A DNA stretch of 64,000 nucleotides from Streptomyces sp. rh34. GTDB lineage: Bacteria > Actinomycetota > Actinomycetes > Streptomycetales > Streptomycetaceae. The notes beneath the pieces are model-generated. The model did no database searches and was not told the origin of the DNA. It saw nothing but the letters and a program-made list of their open reading frames with translations. Shown here piece after piece: positions 49,312 through 58,460 of this stretch. The position numbers and the translations under genes were made by a program. Every line of letters starts with the position of its first letter. Positions within the stretch are counted from its first letter, which is position 1. Location: contig NZ_NTGZ01000007.1 of assembly GCF_002551245.1 (NCBI RefSeq), forward strand, positions 1 through 64,000, given 5' to 3'.

Positions 49312-50610
49312 TCAGGATTCCTTGTTGATCAGCGCGTTGATCTTCTCGTCGGCCTTCTTGGTGGCGTCGGCGACGGAGGTGCCCTTGACGATCTCCAGGA
49401 GCATGTTCTGGAGGATCTCCTCCTTCTCCACGGAGGCCCAGCCCGGCGCGATCGGCGTGAACCAGGCGTCCGGCACCGCGTTGGCGATGGCGGCGGTCTC
49501 CGGCTTCGCCTTCAGCGGCTCAAGCTGCTTCTCGTTGTTGGGGAGGATGTTCTTCGACGCGAGGACCTCCATGGACTTCGCGTTGGTGAAGAGGGAGATC
49601 CACTCCTCGCCGAGGTCCTGGACCTTGGACTTGGAGATCGTGGCGAGGTCCGAGCCGCCGATGAAGGACGGGAGGGCCTTGCCCTCGGGGCCGGGCATAC
49701 CGGCCGTGGCGATCTTGCCCTCGAGCTTCGGGTTGCCGTTCTCACCCGTGGTGACGCTGCCGGCCTCCCAGGCCTGGCCGTAGATGACCGCGGCCTTCTC
49801 GTTGGCCATGACGTTGGCGTGGTCCTGCTCGTCCTTCGTCACGTCGGCCTTGTTGTACTTCTTGACCAGGTCGACGAAGTGCTGGATGCCCTTCTGGGCC
49901 TCCGGGCTGGACAGGGCGGCCTTCCACTCCTTGCTGCCCTCGTCGTACGACGCTATCTCGCCCCCGTAGGCGGCGACGTAGGACATCGCGGCGTACCAGT
50001 AGCGGCCCGGGAAGTAGAGGGAGGAGGCGCGCTTGTCCTTCTTGCCCAGCTCGGCGGAGACCTTGTCCATCGCGGCGAGGAACTCGTCCTCGGTCTGCGG
50101 GAGGACGTCGCTGCCGGTGCCGGCCTTCAGCATGTCCTTGTTGTACACGGCCAGACGGGCGCTGGCGTAGTAAGGAACGCAGTACGTCTTGCCCTCGAAG
50201 GAACACGTGTCCTTCAGACCCTTGATCCAGGTGTCCGAGTTCTCGTACTTCTTGGGGTCGATTTCTCCGAGCGCACCATTGAGGATGTACTGCATGGTCT
50301 CGGTATTGCCGAGTTCCACGACGTCCGGGAATTTGTCGCCACCGAGGGAGGTGTCCAGCTTCTTGACCTTGTCGGCCCACTGCTGGTACTGAACCTTGAC
50401 CTTGACGCCCGGGTACTTCTTGTTGAACTCGGCGTTGACGTCCTTGACCAGCTCCGGCCAGGTGGACTGGGCCTCGCCCATGAGCCAGACGGTCAGGGTT
50501 TCCTTGCGGTCCTTCGGGGCCGCGGACGACTTCGAGTCGTCCGATCCACACGCCGCGACCGAAACCAACATGCCCGCGACACCGATAGCCGCGATGAGCT
50601 TGCGCTTCAC
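49312..50610 (-). CDS. dasA: chitobiose-binding lipoprotein DasA
   Basis: The 432-residue solute-binding protein has a lipobox VSVAAC (lipidated Cys21) and an extracytoplasmic family 1 binding fold: TLTVWLMGEAQSTWPELVKD, VVELGNTETMQYILNGALGE and AAVIYGQAWEAGS. Its place in front of dasBC and beside dasR, with DasR boxes in the promoter, identifies DasA, which captures chitobiose from chitin breakdown. In S. coelicolor it also affects development. Codon use is somewhat less GC-extreme (many AAG, GAC), as expected for a highly expressed gene. Confidence 0.94.
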   Translation of the reverse strand: MKRKLIAAIGVAGMLVSVAACGSDDSKSSAAPKDRKETLTVWLMGEAQSTWPELVKDVNAEFNKKYPGVKVKVQYQQWADKVKKLDTSLGGDKFPDVVELGNTETMQYILNGALGEIDPKKYENSDTWIKGLKDTCSFEGKTYCVPYYASARLAVYNKDMLKAGTGSDVLPQTEDEFLAAMDKVSAELGKKDKRASSLYFPGRYWYAAMSYVAAYGGEIASYDEGSKEWKAALSSPEAQKGIQHFVDLVKKYNKADVTKDEQDHANVMANEKAAVIYGQAWEAGSVTTGENGNPKLEGKIATAGMPGPEGKALPSFIGGSDLATISKSKVQDLGEEWISLFTNAKSMEVLASKNILPNNEKQLEPLKAKPETAAIANAVPDAWFTPIAPGWASVEKEEILQNMLLEIVKGTSVADATKKADEKINALINKES

Positions 50611-50682
50611 GTCAAACCCTCCTCAGGGATGCTGCAACCCCACCCACCGCGAAGACATTCGACGAGTTCTGCTGGGGCTGGA

Positions 50683-50732
50683 CCTGGTCTTTAATGGTTT
50701 AGACCAGTACCGGGAGCTTGGCCTAGACCTTT
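50683..50732. promoter_or_regulatory. cluster of dre boxes between dasA and dasR
   Basis: The best box is AATGGTTTAGACCAGT at 50693-50708, 14 of 16 to the DasR consensus. A half-site CCTGGTCT starts at 50683 and a weaker box CTTGGCCTAGACCTTT lies at 50717-50732. The cluster covers the dasA promoter and lies 120 bp before dasR. Confidence 0.88.
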
Positions 50733-50853
50733 AGGGGTGTCAAGGGTGTATAAGAAGTGCACTCGCGTCCGTTATAGGACCGACACCTAAGGGAGGGCGA
50801 CGACCCGTGACCGGACCGTGCCACCATGTGAGCCGCGACAGACGGAGGAGCCG

Positions 50854-51654
50854 GTGACGGCAGCAACACAGCAGTCGGGAAGGCGGGCCATGGGCGCCGA
50901 CGGGGGCAGTACGGGGAGCGAGACCGGTGCCGGTACGCGCACAGCGCGCGTACCGAAGTACTACCGGCTCAAGCGGCATCTCCTCGACATGACGGACACC
51001 CTGCCGCCCGGCACCCCGGTGCCGCCCGAACGCACCCTGGCGGCCGAATTCGACACCTCGCGCACCACCGTGCGCCAGGCGCTCCAGGAACTGGTCGTCG
51101 AGGGCCGGCTGGAACGCATCCAGGGCAAGGGCACCTTCGTGGCCAAGCCGAAGGTCTCCCAGGCCCTCCAGCTCACCTCGTACACCGAGGACATGCGTGC
51201 CCAGGGACTGGAGCCGACGTCCCAACTGCTGGACATCGGCTATGTGACGGCGGACGACACGCTCGCCGGTCTGCTGGAGATCTCGACGGGCGGCCGGGTG
51301 CTGCGCATCGAGCGGCTGCGGCTCGCCAGCGGAGAGCCGATGGCCATCGAGACCACGCACCTTTCGGCCAAACGCTTCCCGGCGCTGCGCCGTTCGCTGG
51401 TGAAGTACACCTCGCTCTACACCGCGCTCGCCGAGGTGTACGACGTGCGCCTCGCCGAGGCGGAGGAGACCATCGAGACCTCACTCGCCACCCCGCGCGA
51501 GGCGGGGCTGCTGGGCACCGACGTGGGACTGCCGATGCTCATGCTGTCGCGCCATTCGGTGGACGGCCAGGGCGAACCGGTGGAGTGGGTGCGCTCGGTG
51601 TACCGGGGCGACCGCTACAAGTTCGTGGCCCGCCTGAAGCGGCCGACGGACTGA
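50854..51654 (+). CDS. dasR: DasR, GntR/HutC family GlcNAc regulator
   Basis: The 266-residue GntR/HutC regulator has a winged HTH ([52 protein letters not shown]) and a UTRA effector domain ([52 protein letters not shown]). It is nearly the DasR sequence I recall. Glucosamine 6-phosphate or GlcNAc 6-phosphate releases it from dre sites. It represses the das, nag, pts and chitinase genes and controls antibiotic onset. GTG 50854 follows GGAGGAG. The N-terminal tail (about 40 residues, [12 protein letters not shown]) is longer than in S. coelicolor. Confidence 0.96.
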   Translation: MTAATQQSGRRAMGADGGSTGSETGAGTRTARVPKYYRLKRHLLDMTDTLPPGTPVPPERTLAAEFDTSRTTVRQALQELVVEGRLERIQGKGTFVAKPKVSQALQLTSYTEDMRAQGLEPTSQLLDIGYVTADDTLAGLLEISTGGRVLRIERLRLASGEPMAIETTHLSAKRFPALRRSLVKYTSLYTALAEVYDVRLAEAEETIETSLATPREAGLLGTDVGLPMLMLSRHSVDGQGEPVEWVRSVYRGDRYKFVARLKRPTD

Positions 51655-51685
51655 GCACCACCACGAACGGCGCGGTACGCACAGG

Positions 51686-51720
51686 GCGGTGGCCCGGGGA
51701 CGAGCTCCCCGGGCCACCGC
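51686..51720 (+). terminator. terminator after dasR
   Basis: Perfect 15-base arms (51686-51700 and 51706-51720) with loop CGAGC are followed by ACGTTTTC, a short U run. Confidence 0.85.
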
Positions 51721-51744
51721 ACGTTTTCGGTCACGCGGGGCGCG

Positions 51745-52020
51745 TCAGCGCAGTTCGGGGTCGGTCTCGATGACGCTGTACGGGTACGGGAGTCTCTGGT
51801 CGCTCGCCTCGGTCAGCAGGGCGGCGCCGGCCGGGTCGAGGTCCAGGTCCGCCGCGCCCAGGTTGGTCTCCAGCTGCTCAAGAGTGCGGGCGCCCACGAT
51901 GGGGGCGGTGACGCCGGGCCGGCCGAGCAGCCAGGCGAGGGCCGGCACCGGCACCGCGAGGCCGGTGCGTCCGGCGACCTCGTGCAGGGCGTCCAGGCCG
52001 CCTTCGGCCCATGCCGGGGG
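51745..52020 (-). pseudogene. C-terminal remnant of an aldo/keto reductase
   Basis: The last 90 residues of a minus-strand frame read as the C-terminal part of a YghZ/general-stress-69-type aldo/keto reductase: DALHEVAGRTGLAVPVPALA, WLLGRPGVTAPIVGARTLEQ and LETNLGAADLDLDP. The N-terminal 240 residues, including the catalytic Asp-Tyr-Lys-His, are absent. The frame continues upstream to 52173 but with unrelated residues. The fragment abuts the cstA promoter, so a deletion probably fused it there. It should have no enzyme activity. Confidence 0.8.
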
Positions 52021-52203
52021 CGGCACAACCGTGCCCCGGTCCGTCCCGTTCCGGATGAACCGAACCGGCCCCACACCCGTGTCCCGTTGCGGAACACCAC
52101 CGTTGCCGGACCGCAATGCGGACAGGGGGTGACGCTGGGCGGACGCGTCCCTTAGATTTCCTGCCCACTGCACCGGTGATCAGCGAGGGGACGGAGTCAC
52201 CAC

Positions 52204-54429
52204 ATGGCGGAAACACCCACACCAGCACCATCGGCACCGCAGGCGGCGGGGAAACGGAGCCTCTCCCCCCGGTCCATCGTGGTCTGGAGCCTGGTCGCCC
52301 TGGTCGGCGCCATCGGCTGGGCCACCCTCGCGCTCTCGCGGGGTGAGGAGGTGTCCGCCGCCTGGATGCTGGCAGCGGCCCTCGGCTCGTACGCCATCGC
52401 GTACCGCTTCTACTCCCGGTTCATCGCGAGCCGGGTCCTGAAGGCCGACAAGAACCGTGCGACCCCCGCCGAACGGCTGGACAACGGTGTCGACTTCCAC
52501 CCCACCGACCGCCGGGTCCTGTTCGGCCACCACTTCGCCGCCATCGCCGGGGCGGGGCCCCTGGTCGGCCCGGTGCTCGCCGCGCAGATGGGTTATCTGC
52601 CCGGCACCATCTGGCTCGTCGTCGGCGTCATCTTCGCCGGCGCCGTCCAGGACATGGTGACGCTCTTCTTCTCCACCCGTCGCAACGGCCGTTCGCTCGG
52701 CCAGATGGCGCGCGACGAGATCGGACCGGTCGGCGGGATCGCCGCCCTGGTCGCGGTCTTCATCATCATGATCATCCTGCTCGCGGTCCTCGCGCTGGTC
52801 ATCGTGAACGCGCTCGCGCACTCGCCGTGGGGCGTCTTCTCCATCGGCATGACGATCCCGATCGCCCTCTTCATGGGCGTCTATCTGCGCACTCTGCGGC
52901 CCGGCAAGGTCAGCGAGGTCTCCTTCATCGGCGTCGCGCTGCTGCTCCTCGCGATCGTCTCGGGCGGCTGGGTCGCCGAGTCGTCATGGGCGGACTTCTT
53001 CACGCTGGAGCCGGGCACGCTGGTCATCTGGATGATCGTGTACGGGTTCTTCGCCTCCGTACTCCCCGTGTGGCTGCTGCTGGCTCCGCGCGACTACCTC
53101 TCCACCTTCATGAAGGTCGGCACGATCGGACTGCTGGCCCTGGGCGTGGTCGTCGCCATGCCGACCCTGAAGATGCCCGCGGTCACCGACTTCGCCTCCA
53201 GTGGCTCGGGCCCGGTCTTCGCCGGCTCGATGTTCCCGTTCGTCTTCATCACCATCGCCTGCGGCGCGCTCTCCGGCTTCCACTCCCTGGTCTCCTCCGG
53301 CACCACGCCGAAGATGGTCCAGAAGGAGACGCAGATCCGGATGATCGGCTACGGCGCCATGCTGGTCGAGTCGTTCGTCGCGATCATGGCGATGATCGCC
53401 GCCTCCATCATCGACCCCGGCCTCTACTTCGCCATCAACGCACCCGCCGGCGTGATCGGCGACAGCGTCCAGTCGGCCTCCCAGGCCGTGGCCAACTTCG
53501 GCTTCACCATCACCCCGGACGCCCTGGCCCAGGCCGCCAAGGACGTCGAGGAGGCGAGCCTGCTCTCCCGGACCGGGGGCGCGCCCACATTCGCGCTCGG
53601 CATGGCGGAGATCTTCTCCGCGGTGGTCGGCGGGACCGCGATGAAGGCGTTCTGGTACCACTTCGCCATCATGTTCGAGGCGCTCTTCATCCTCACCACC
53701 GTGGACGCCGGAACCCGCGTCGGACGCTTCATGCTCCAGGACATGCTGGGCAACGTCTACAAGCCGTTCCGTGAGGTGAGCTGGAAGCCGGGCGTCTGGT
53801 TCGCCAGCGCTGTCGTGGTCGGCGGCTGGGGCTACTTCCTCTGGGTCGGCGTGCACGACCCGCTGGGCGGCATCAACCAGCTGTTCCCGCTCTTCGGCAT
53901 CGCCAACCAGTTGCTGGCGGCCGTCGCGCTGGCCGTCTGCACCACCCTGCTCGTCAAGTCCGGCCGCCTGAAGTGGGCATGGGTCACCGCGGTCCCGCTC
54001 GCCTGGGACGTGGCGGTCACCCTCACCGCGAGCTGGCAGAAGATCTTCTCCGACGACGTCAAGATCGGCTTCTTCGCCCAGCGCGACAAGTACCAGGCGG
54101 GCATCGACGCGGGCGAGCTGCTGGCCCCCGCGAAGAGCATGGACGACATGCGGACCGTCGTCACCAACTCCACCGTCGACGGGGTGCTGAGCGCGCTCTT
54201 CGCGCTCCTCATCATCGTGGTGCTCGTGGACGCCGGGCGGGTCTGTTACCGGGCCATCCGCGACCCGGAGAGCGTCAAGCTCCACGAGACGCCGTACGTC
54301 GAGTCCAAGCTCGTCGCCCCGGCCTCGCTCTTCGCGACCAAGGAGGAGAAGGCCGAACTGGCCGCCGCCGGCGTCGGCCCCGAGGGCGGCATCCGCAAGG
54401 AGGCGGCGGAGACGGGGAGCCGGACATGA
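52204..54429 (+). CDS. carbon starvation / pyruvate transporter, CstA family
   Basis: A 741-residue membrane protein with about 16-18 hydrophobic segments. The CstA pattern is clear: FHPTDRRVLFGHHFAAIAGAG (in parts), GPVLAAQMGYLPGTIW, FSGFHSLVSSGTTPKM (here GALSGFHSLVSSGTTPK) and LFPLFGIANQLLAAVAL. E. coli CstA and BtsT are proton-driven pyruvate importers induced by starvation. At 741 residues it has a longer C-terminal tail than CstA. Its stop overlaps the YbdD-like gene (ATGA), the usual partner. Confidence 0.93.
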   Translation: MAETPTPAPSAPQAAGKRSLSPRSIVVWSLVALVGAIGWATLALSRGEEVSAAWMLAAALGSYAIAYRFYSRFIASRVLKADKNRATPAERLDNGVDFHPTDRRVLFGHHFAAIAGAGPLVGPVLAAQMGYLPGTIWLVVGVIFAGAVQDMVTLFFSTRRNGRSLGQMARDEIGPVGGIAALVAVFIIMIILLAVLALVIVNALAHSPWGVFSIGMTIPIALFMGVYLRTLRPGKVSEVSFIGVALLLLAIVSGGWVAESSWADFFTLEPGTLVIWMIVYGFFASVLPVWLLLAPRDYLSTFMKVGTIGLLALGVVVAMPTLKMPAVTDFASSGSGPVFAGSMFPFVFITIACGALSGFHSLVSSGTTPKMVQKETQIRMIGYGAMLVESFVAIMAMIAASIIDPGLYFAINAPAGVIGDSVQSASQAVANFGFTITPDALAQAAKDVEEASLLSRTGGAPTFALGMAEIFSAVVGGTAMKAFWYHFAIMFEALFILTTVDAGTRVGRFMLQDMLGNVYKPFREVSWKPGVWFASAVVVGGWGYFLWVGVHDPLGGINQLFPLFGIANQLLAAVALAVCTTLLVKSGRLKWAWVTAVPLAWDVAVTLTASWQKIFSDDVKIGFFAQRDKYQAGIDAGELLAPAKSMDDMRTVVTNSTVDGVLSALFALLIIVVLVDAGRVCYRAIRDPESVKLHETPYVESKLVAPASLFATKEEKAELAAAGVGPEGGIRKEAAETGSRT

Positions 54430-54629
54430 CGGTCGCGGACGTACGACGGGTGGCCGCACGGATCCGCTGGTACGTCCGTGAGCTGACCGGCGAGTCCACG
54501 TACGACCGCTATGTGGCGCACGCGAGGGCCCACGATCCGGACGCCCCGGTGATGAACCGTCGCGCCTTCGAACGCAGCCGCACGGACGCCCGCGAGGCGG
54601 ACCCCCGCGAGGGCTTCCGCTGCTGCTGA
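54426..54629 (+). CDS. YbdD/YjiX family small protein
   Basis: The 67-residue protein shows WYVRELTGESTYDRYVAHAR and P-V-M-N-R-R-A-F-E-R, then ends REGFRCC, all typical of the YbdD/YjiX (DUF466) family. These small proteins always follow CstA or BtsT and are needed for full transport. The ATG overlaps the transporter stop by four bases, so the two are translated together. Confidence 0.88.
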   Translation: MTVADVRRVAARIRWYVRELTGESTYDRYVAHARAHDPDAPVMNRRAFERSRTDAREADPREGFRCC

Positions 54630-54762
54630 GCACCACCGGCGGACCGGGCCGTCGCACCCCTTCCAAGAGTGCGGCGGCCTCTCTTTCCGCGCCCTCGCAC
54701 GGGCCCGGGATCCGCTCGATCTCCCGGTGCGCGGAGACCTCACCGTACGAAAGGATGCGCCC

Positions 54763-55467
54763 ATGACATCGCATCCCCGGCCTCCCCGGCTCCGGCCCGT
54801 GCTCACGGCCCTGGCACTGACACTCACCCTGGCGGCGGCGACGGGCTGCGGCACCGAGGTGGCGCCCGACGCAGAGGCGGCGGGGAGCGCCTCGGCGGCC
54901 CCGGCGCCCGACCGGGCGGAGCTGGAGGCGCGGGCACGGGCCGTACAGACGGTCGCTGAGCATGTGTGGGTGACCGAAGTCCCGGGGTACACCCTGGCCC
55001 GCCAGTCGGTGCGGGTGATCGGCGACGACGGGTTCGGCAGCGTCTACACCACGCCCGACGGCGGGCAGCTCCAGCTGCGGGTGGAGCGCCGGGCGCACGC
55101 CGGGGCCGACTGTACGAAGGACCCCGCGCCCGCCGGCGCCGAGGGACCCCTGGTGACGTGCGAGCGGGACGGCGAACAGTGGTACCGGGCCACGGAGTCG
55201 GGCCACACCTACGCCCGGGAGAAGGGCGGGCTCGTGGTCACCGTGAGCGGGGCGCGCGAAAAGGTGGACCGGGCGACCCTGCGGTCGGCGGCGCGGGCCG
55301 CCCACCGCGCCGACGACCACGAGCTGGACCAGGTGCTGCCGCCGGCCGGGGAGGCTCCCGGGCAGCGGCCGGCCGAGGAGGCTCCCGGGGAGCAGCCGGT
55401 CGAGCGCGGCGACCTGCCGCCGGTGGGCGACGGCGCCCCCAACAACGATGTGGGAGCGAGCGGCTGA
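54763..55467 (+). CDS. putative lipoprotein of unknown function
   Basis: The 234-residue protein has a lipoprotein signal peptide (LTALALTLTLAAATGCG, lipidated Cys about 29) and a compact domain of about 120 residues with two Cys (CTKDPAPAG and VTCERDGEQWYRA) and beta strands. Its tail is Pro/Glu-rich (PAEEAPGEQPVERG repeated). I recognise no family. ATG 54763 follows AAAGGATG. It ends one base into the start of a small GNAT fragment. Confidence 0.75.
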   Translation: MTSHPRPPRLRPVLTALALTLTLAAATGCGTEVAPDAEAAGSASAAPAPDRAELEARARAVQTVAEHVWVTEVPGYTLARQSVRVIGDDGFGSVYTTPDGGQLQLRVERRAHAGADCTKDPAPAGAEGPLVTCERDGEQWYRATESGHTYAREKGGLVVTVSGAREKVDRATLRSAARAAHRADDHELDQVLPPAGEAPGQRPAEEAPGEQPVERGDLPPVGDGAPNNDVGASG

Positions 55468-55721
55468 TGGATCTGACGATCAGGGCGGGCGTGGGCGAGG
55501 CCCTCGTGCGGGCGCGCGTCGAGCGCGCCCGGTCCACCGGCGGCGTACGGGCGTCGGCGCTGCCGACACAGCCGGCCATGCCCGGAGCCCATAGGATCTA
55601 CCGTCGGCTCGGCTTCGCGCGGACTCTCGAACGGTTTGCGCGGCCCCTCGGACGGGGCGGGGAACCGGTGCCCGGACTACGGCTCATGGCCTTCCGGCTG
55701 GAGCTGGGGACGCCCGCCTGA
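55467..55721 (+). pseudogene. C-terminal remnant of a GNAT acetyltransferase
   Basis: An 84-residue frame starts with ATG 55467 (TGATG overlap with the lipoprotein stop). It contains the last third of a GNAT domain: GEALVRARVERARSTGG, HRIYRRLGFARTLERFA and GLRLMAFRLELG. The N-terminal acetyl-CoA-binding strands and the R/Q-x-x-G-x-G/A loop are missing, and the family's usual length is 160-200. I infer a truncated gene whose open frame survives; translation may still be coupled. Confidence 0.65.
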
Positions 55722-55742
55722 GAGACGCTGTGCATCGCCGCG

Positions 55743-55791
55743 ACACAACATGTGGGGGCCGCATCATCTGGCGGCCCCCACATGTATGCTC
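55743..55791 (+). promoter_or_regulatory. nrdAB promoter with inverted NrdR-like boxes
   Basis: Perfect 15-base arms (55748-55762 and 55771-55785, ACATGTGGGGGCCGC and its complement) flank an 8-base loop. Each arm carries an ACATGT core within a NrdR-box-like frame (ACACAACATGTGG; CCACATGTATGCT). A -10 TATGCT at 55785-55790 overlaps the second. The predicted start point is about 55797, the first base of the riboswitch. The hairpin may also end the upstream transcript. Confidence 0.6.
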
Positions 55792-55796
55792 GACCT

Positions 55797-55899
55797 CGCT
55801 GTCGCCGCAGGGAAATCCGGTGCGAGTCCGGAACTGTCCCGCAACGGTGTGATCGGTGTGCTTTTGCGCACCCGCAAGTCCGAAGACCTGTCGACAGCG
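55797..55899 (+). promoter_or_regulatory. cobalamin (B12) riboswitch of nrdAB
   Basis: The P1 helix CGCTGTCG (55797-55804) pairs with CGACAGCG (55892-55899). Between are the conserved GGGAAATCCGGTG, GAGTCCGG, the B12 box-like ACTGTCCCGCAACGGTG and AGTCCGAAGACCTG. The 146-bp stretch after it to the nrdA start holds hairpins such as GTCCGG/CCGGAC (about 55901-55922), likely the expression platform. In S. coelicolor the same riboswitch shuts class I nrdABS when B12 lets class II NrdJ work. Confidence 0.95.
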
Positions 55900-56045
55900 C
55901 GTCCGGCTCGACCGAACCGGACGCCATACGTCCGGGTCTCGCGGATAGGCCGGTGGACGCCGTCAGCTGTGCTGCCCTGCCCCGGGTCTCGCGCTGCCCG
56001 GCTCCCCCGCCTGCCGCCGGCCCCTGCCGAGCGAGGGAAAGCCCC

Positions 56046-58460
56046 GTGACCATCGCGCCCGCCGATCCGGTTTCAGCCACCGAATCCGCTGCCTCCACCA
56101 CGTCCGGCCAAGGAACGAACGACGGACCCGGGACCGCTCTGCTGCGGACCCTGACCGACCTCACCGTCGATCTTCCCGACACCGACCCCGGCCGGGTCGC
56201 CGCCGCCGCGCTGCGCGGGCGCAACGCCCGTTCCGACGAGGCCGAGCTGCGCTCGCTGGCCACCGAGGCCGCCGCCGGGCTGATCTCCGAGGACCCGGCG
56301 TACTCCCGGCTGGCCGCCCGGCTGCTGACCCGCACGATCGCGGACGAGGCGGCGGGCCAGGGCGCGACGTCCTTCTCCGCCTCGGTCGCCGTGGGCCACC
56401 GCGAGGGCCTGATCGCCGACCGGACCGCCGCGTTCGTGGAGCTCCACGCGGCCGCGCTCGACCGGCTCGTCGAACAGGCCGTGACGGACGGCGCCGACGA
56501 CCGCTTCGGCTACTTCGGTCTGCGTACGCTGCACAGCCGCTACCTGCTGCGGCACCCGATCACCCGGCAGGTCATCGAGACCCCGCAGCACTTCATGCTG
56601 CGCGTGGCCGCCGGTCTCGCCGAGGACGACTCGGTGCGGGCGCTGGACGAGGTCGCCGCACTGTACGGGCTGATGAGCCGGCTGGACTACCTCCCCTCCT
56701 CCCCCACCCTCTTCAACTCCGGCACCCGGCACCCGCAGATGTCCTCCTGCTATCTGCTGGACTCGCCGAAGGACGAGCTGGACTCGATCTACGACCGCTA
56801 CCACCAGGTGGCGCGGCTCTCCAAGCACGCGGGCGGCATCGGTCTGTCGTACTCCCGCATCCGCGCGCGGGGTTCGCTGATCCGGGGCACCAACGGGCAC
56901 TCCAACGGCATCGTGCCGTTCCTCAAGACGCTGGACGCCTCCGTCGCGGCGGTGAACCAGGGCGGCCGGCGCAAGGGCGCGGCGGCGGTCTACCTGGAGA
57001 CCTGGCACGCGGACATCGAGGAGTTCCTGGAGCTCCGCGACAACACCGGTGAGGACCAGCGGCGTACGCACAACCTCAACCTGGCGCACTGGATCCCGGA
57101 CGAGTTCATGCGCCGGGTCGACGCGGACACCGAGTGGTCGCTGTTCTCCCCGGCCGATGTGCCCGAACTGGTCGACCTGTGGGGCGACGCGTTCGACGCC
57201 GCGTACCGGGCGGCCGAGGCCGGGGGCCTGGCCCGCAGGACGATTCCGGCGCGTGAGCTGTACGGCCGGATGATGCGGACGCTCGCGCAGACCGGCCAGG
57301 GCTGGATGACGTTCAAGGACGCCTCCAACCGGACCGCGAACCAGACCGCCGAGCCGGGCCGGGTCGTGCACTCCTCGAACCTGTGCACCGAGATCCTCGA
57401 AGTCACGGACGACGGCGAGACGGCCGTCTGCAACCTGGGCTCGGTCAACCTGGGCGCGTTCGTGGCGGACGGCTCGATCGACTGGGAGCGGCTGGACGCC
57501 ACCGTGCGGACCGCCGTGACCTTCCTGGACCGGGTCGTCGACATCAACTTCTACCCGACCGAGCAGGCCGGGCGCTCCAACTCCCGCTGGCGGCCGGTGG
57601 GCCTGGGCGCGATGGGGCTCCAGGACGTCTTCTTCCAGCTGCGCCTGCCCTTCGACTCCCCCGAGGCCCGCGCGCTCTCCACGAAGATCTCCGAGCGGAT
57701 CATGCTCGCCGCGTACGAGGCGTCCTGCGACCTCGCCGAGCGCTCCGGCCCGCTGCCCGCCTGGTCCGAGACGCGGGCCGCGCGCGGGGTGCTGCACCCC
57801 GACCACTACGACACCGAGCTGAACTGGCCGGAGCGCTGGGACGCCCTGCGCGCCCGGGTCGCGAAGACCGGGATGCGCAACTCGCTGCTGCTGGCCATCG
57901 CGCCGACCGCCACGATCGCCTCGATCGCCGGGGTGTACGAGTGCATCGAGCCGCAGGTCTCCAACCTGTTCAAGCGCGAGACGCTCAGCGGTGAGTTCCT
58001 CCAGGTCAACGCCTACCTGGTGGACGAGCTGAAGCAGCTCGGCGTGTGGGACGCCCGCACCCGCGAGGCGCTGCGCGAGGCGAGCGGCTCGGTGCAGGGC
58101 TTCGCCTGGATCCCGGACGACGTGCGGGCGCTGTACCGCACCGCGTGGGAGATCCCGCAGCGCGGTCTGATCGACATGGCGGCGGCCCGTACGCCGTTCC
58201 TCGACCAGAGCCAGTCGCTCAACCTGTTCCTGGAGACGCCGACGATCGGCAAGCTCTCCTCGATGTACGCGTACGCCTGGAAGCAGGGGCTGAAGACGAC
58301 GTACTACCTGCGTTCGCGCCCGGCGACCCGGATCGCCCGAGCCGCGTCCGGCCAGGCGGCGGCGGCCGCCCCCATTCCCGTACAGCAGGCGTCGGCTCCC
58401 GACGCGGACGCCCTCGCCTGCTCCCTCGAAAACCCCGAGTCCTGCGAGGCCTGCCAGTAA
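56046..58460 (+). CDS. nrdA: class Ia ribonucleotide reductase, large subunit
   Basis: The 804-residue NrdA reduces ribonucleoside diphosphates to deoxyribonucleotides with NrdB. The redox Cys235 is in MSSCYLLD, the radical site Asn-Leu-Cys447-Thr-Glu in NLCTEI, and the second redox Cys462 in AVCNLGSVN. The C-terminal tail CSLENPESCEACQ carries the Cys pair that passes electrons from thioredoxin. IAPTATIASIAG and the YYLRSRPAT box are typical. GTG 56046 is the start, after GAGGGAAAG. Longer frames begin inside the riboswitch. The TAA stop overlaps the nrdB ATG. Confidence 0.95.
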   Translation: MTIAPADPVSATESAASTTSGQGTNDGPGTALLRTLTDLTVDLPDTDPGRVAAAALRGRNARSDEAELRSLATEAAAGLISEDPAYSRLAARLLTRTIADEAAGQGATSFSASVAVGHREGLIADRTAAFVELHAAALDRLVEQAVTDGADDRFGYFGLRTLHSRYLLRHPITRQVIETPQHFMLRVAAGLAEDDSVRALDEVAALYGLMSRLDYLPSSPTLFNSGTRHPQMSSCYLLDSPKDELDSIYDRYHQVARLSKHAGGIGLSYSRIRARGSLIRGTNGHSNGIVPFLKTLDASVAAVNQGGRRKGAAAVYLETWHADIEEFLELRDNTGEDQRRTHNLNLAHWIPDEFMRRVDADTEWSLFSPADVPELVDLWGDAFDAAYRAAEAGGLARRTIPARELYGRMMRTLAQTGQGWMTFKDASNRTANQTAEPGRVVHSSNLCTEILEVTDDGETAVCNLGSVNLGAFVADGSIDWERLDATVRTAVTFLDRVVDINFYPTEQAGRSNSRWRPVGLGAMGLQDVFFQLRLPFDSPEARALSTKISERIMLAAYEASCDLAERSGPLPAWSETRAARGVLHPDHYDTELNWPERWDALRARVAKTGMRNSLLLAIAPTATIASIAGVYECIEPQVSNLFKRETLSGEFLQVNAYLVDELKQLGVWDARTREALREASGSVQGFAWIPDDVRALYRTAWEIPQRGLIDMAAARTPFLDQSQSLNLFLETPTIGKLSSMYAYAWKQGLKTTYYLRSRPATRIARAASGQAAAAAPIPVQQASAPDADALACSLENPESCEACQ

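Noticed and set aside
52984..55320. 778-residue minus-strand frame opposite cstA
   Set aside because: Antisense of a transporter with clear CstA motifs; composition is shadow-like.
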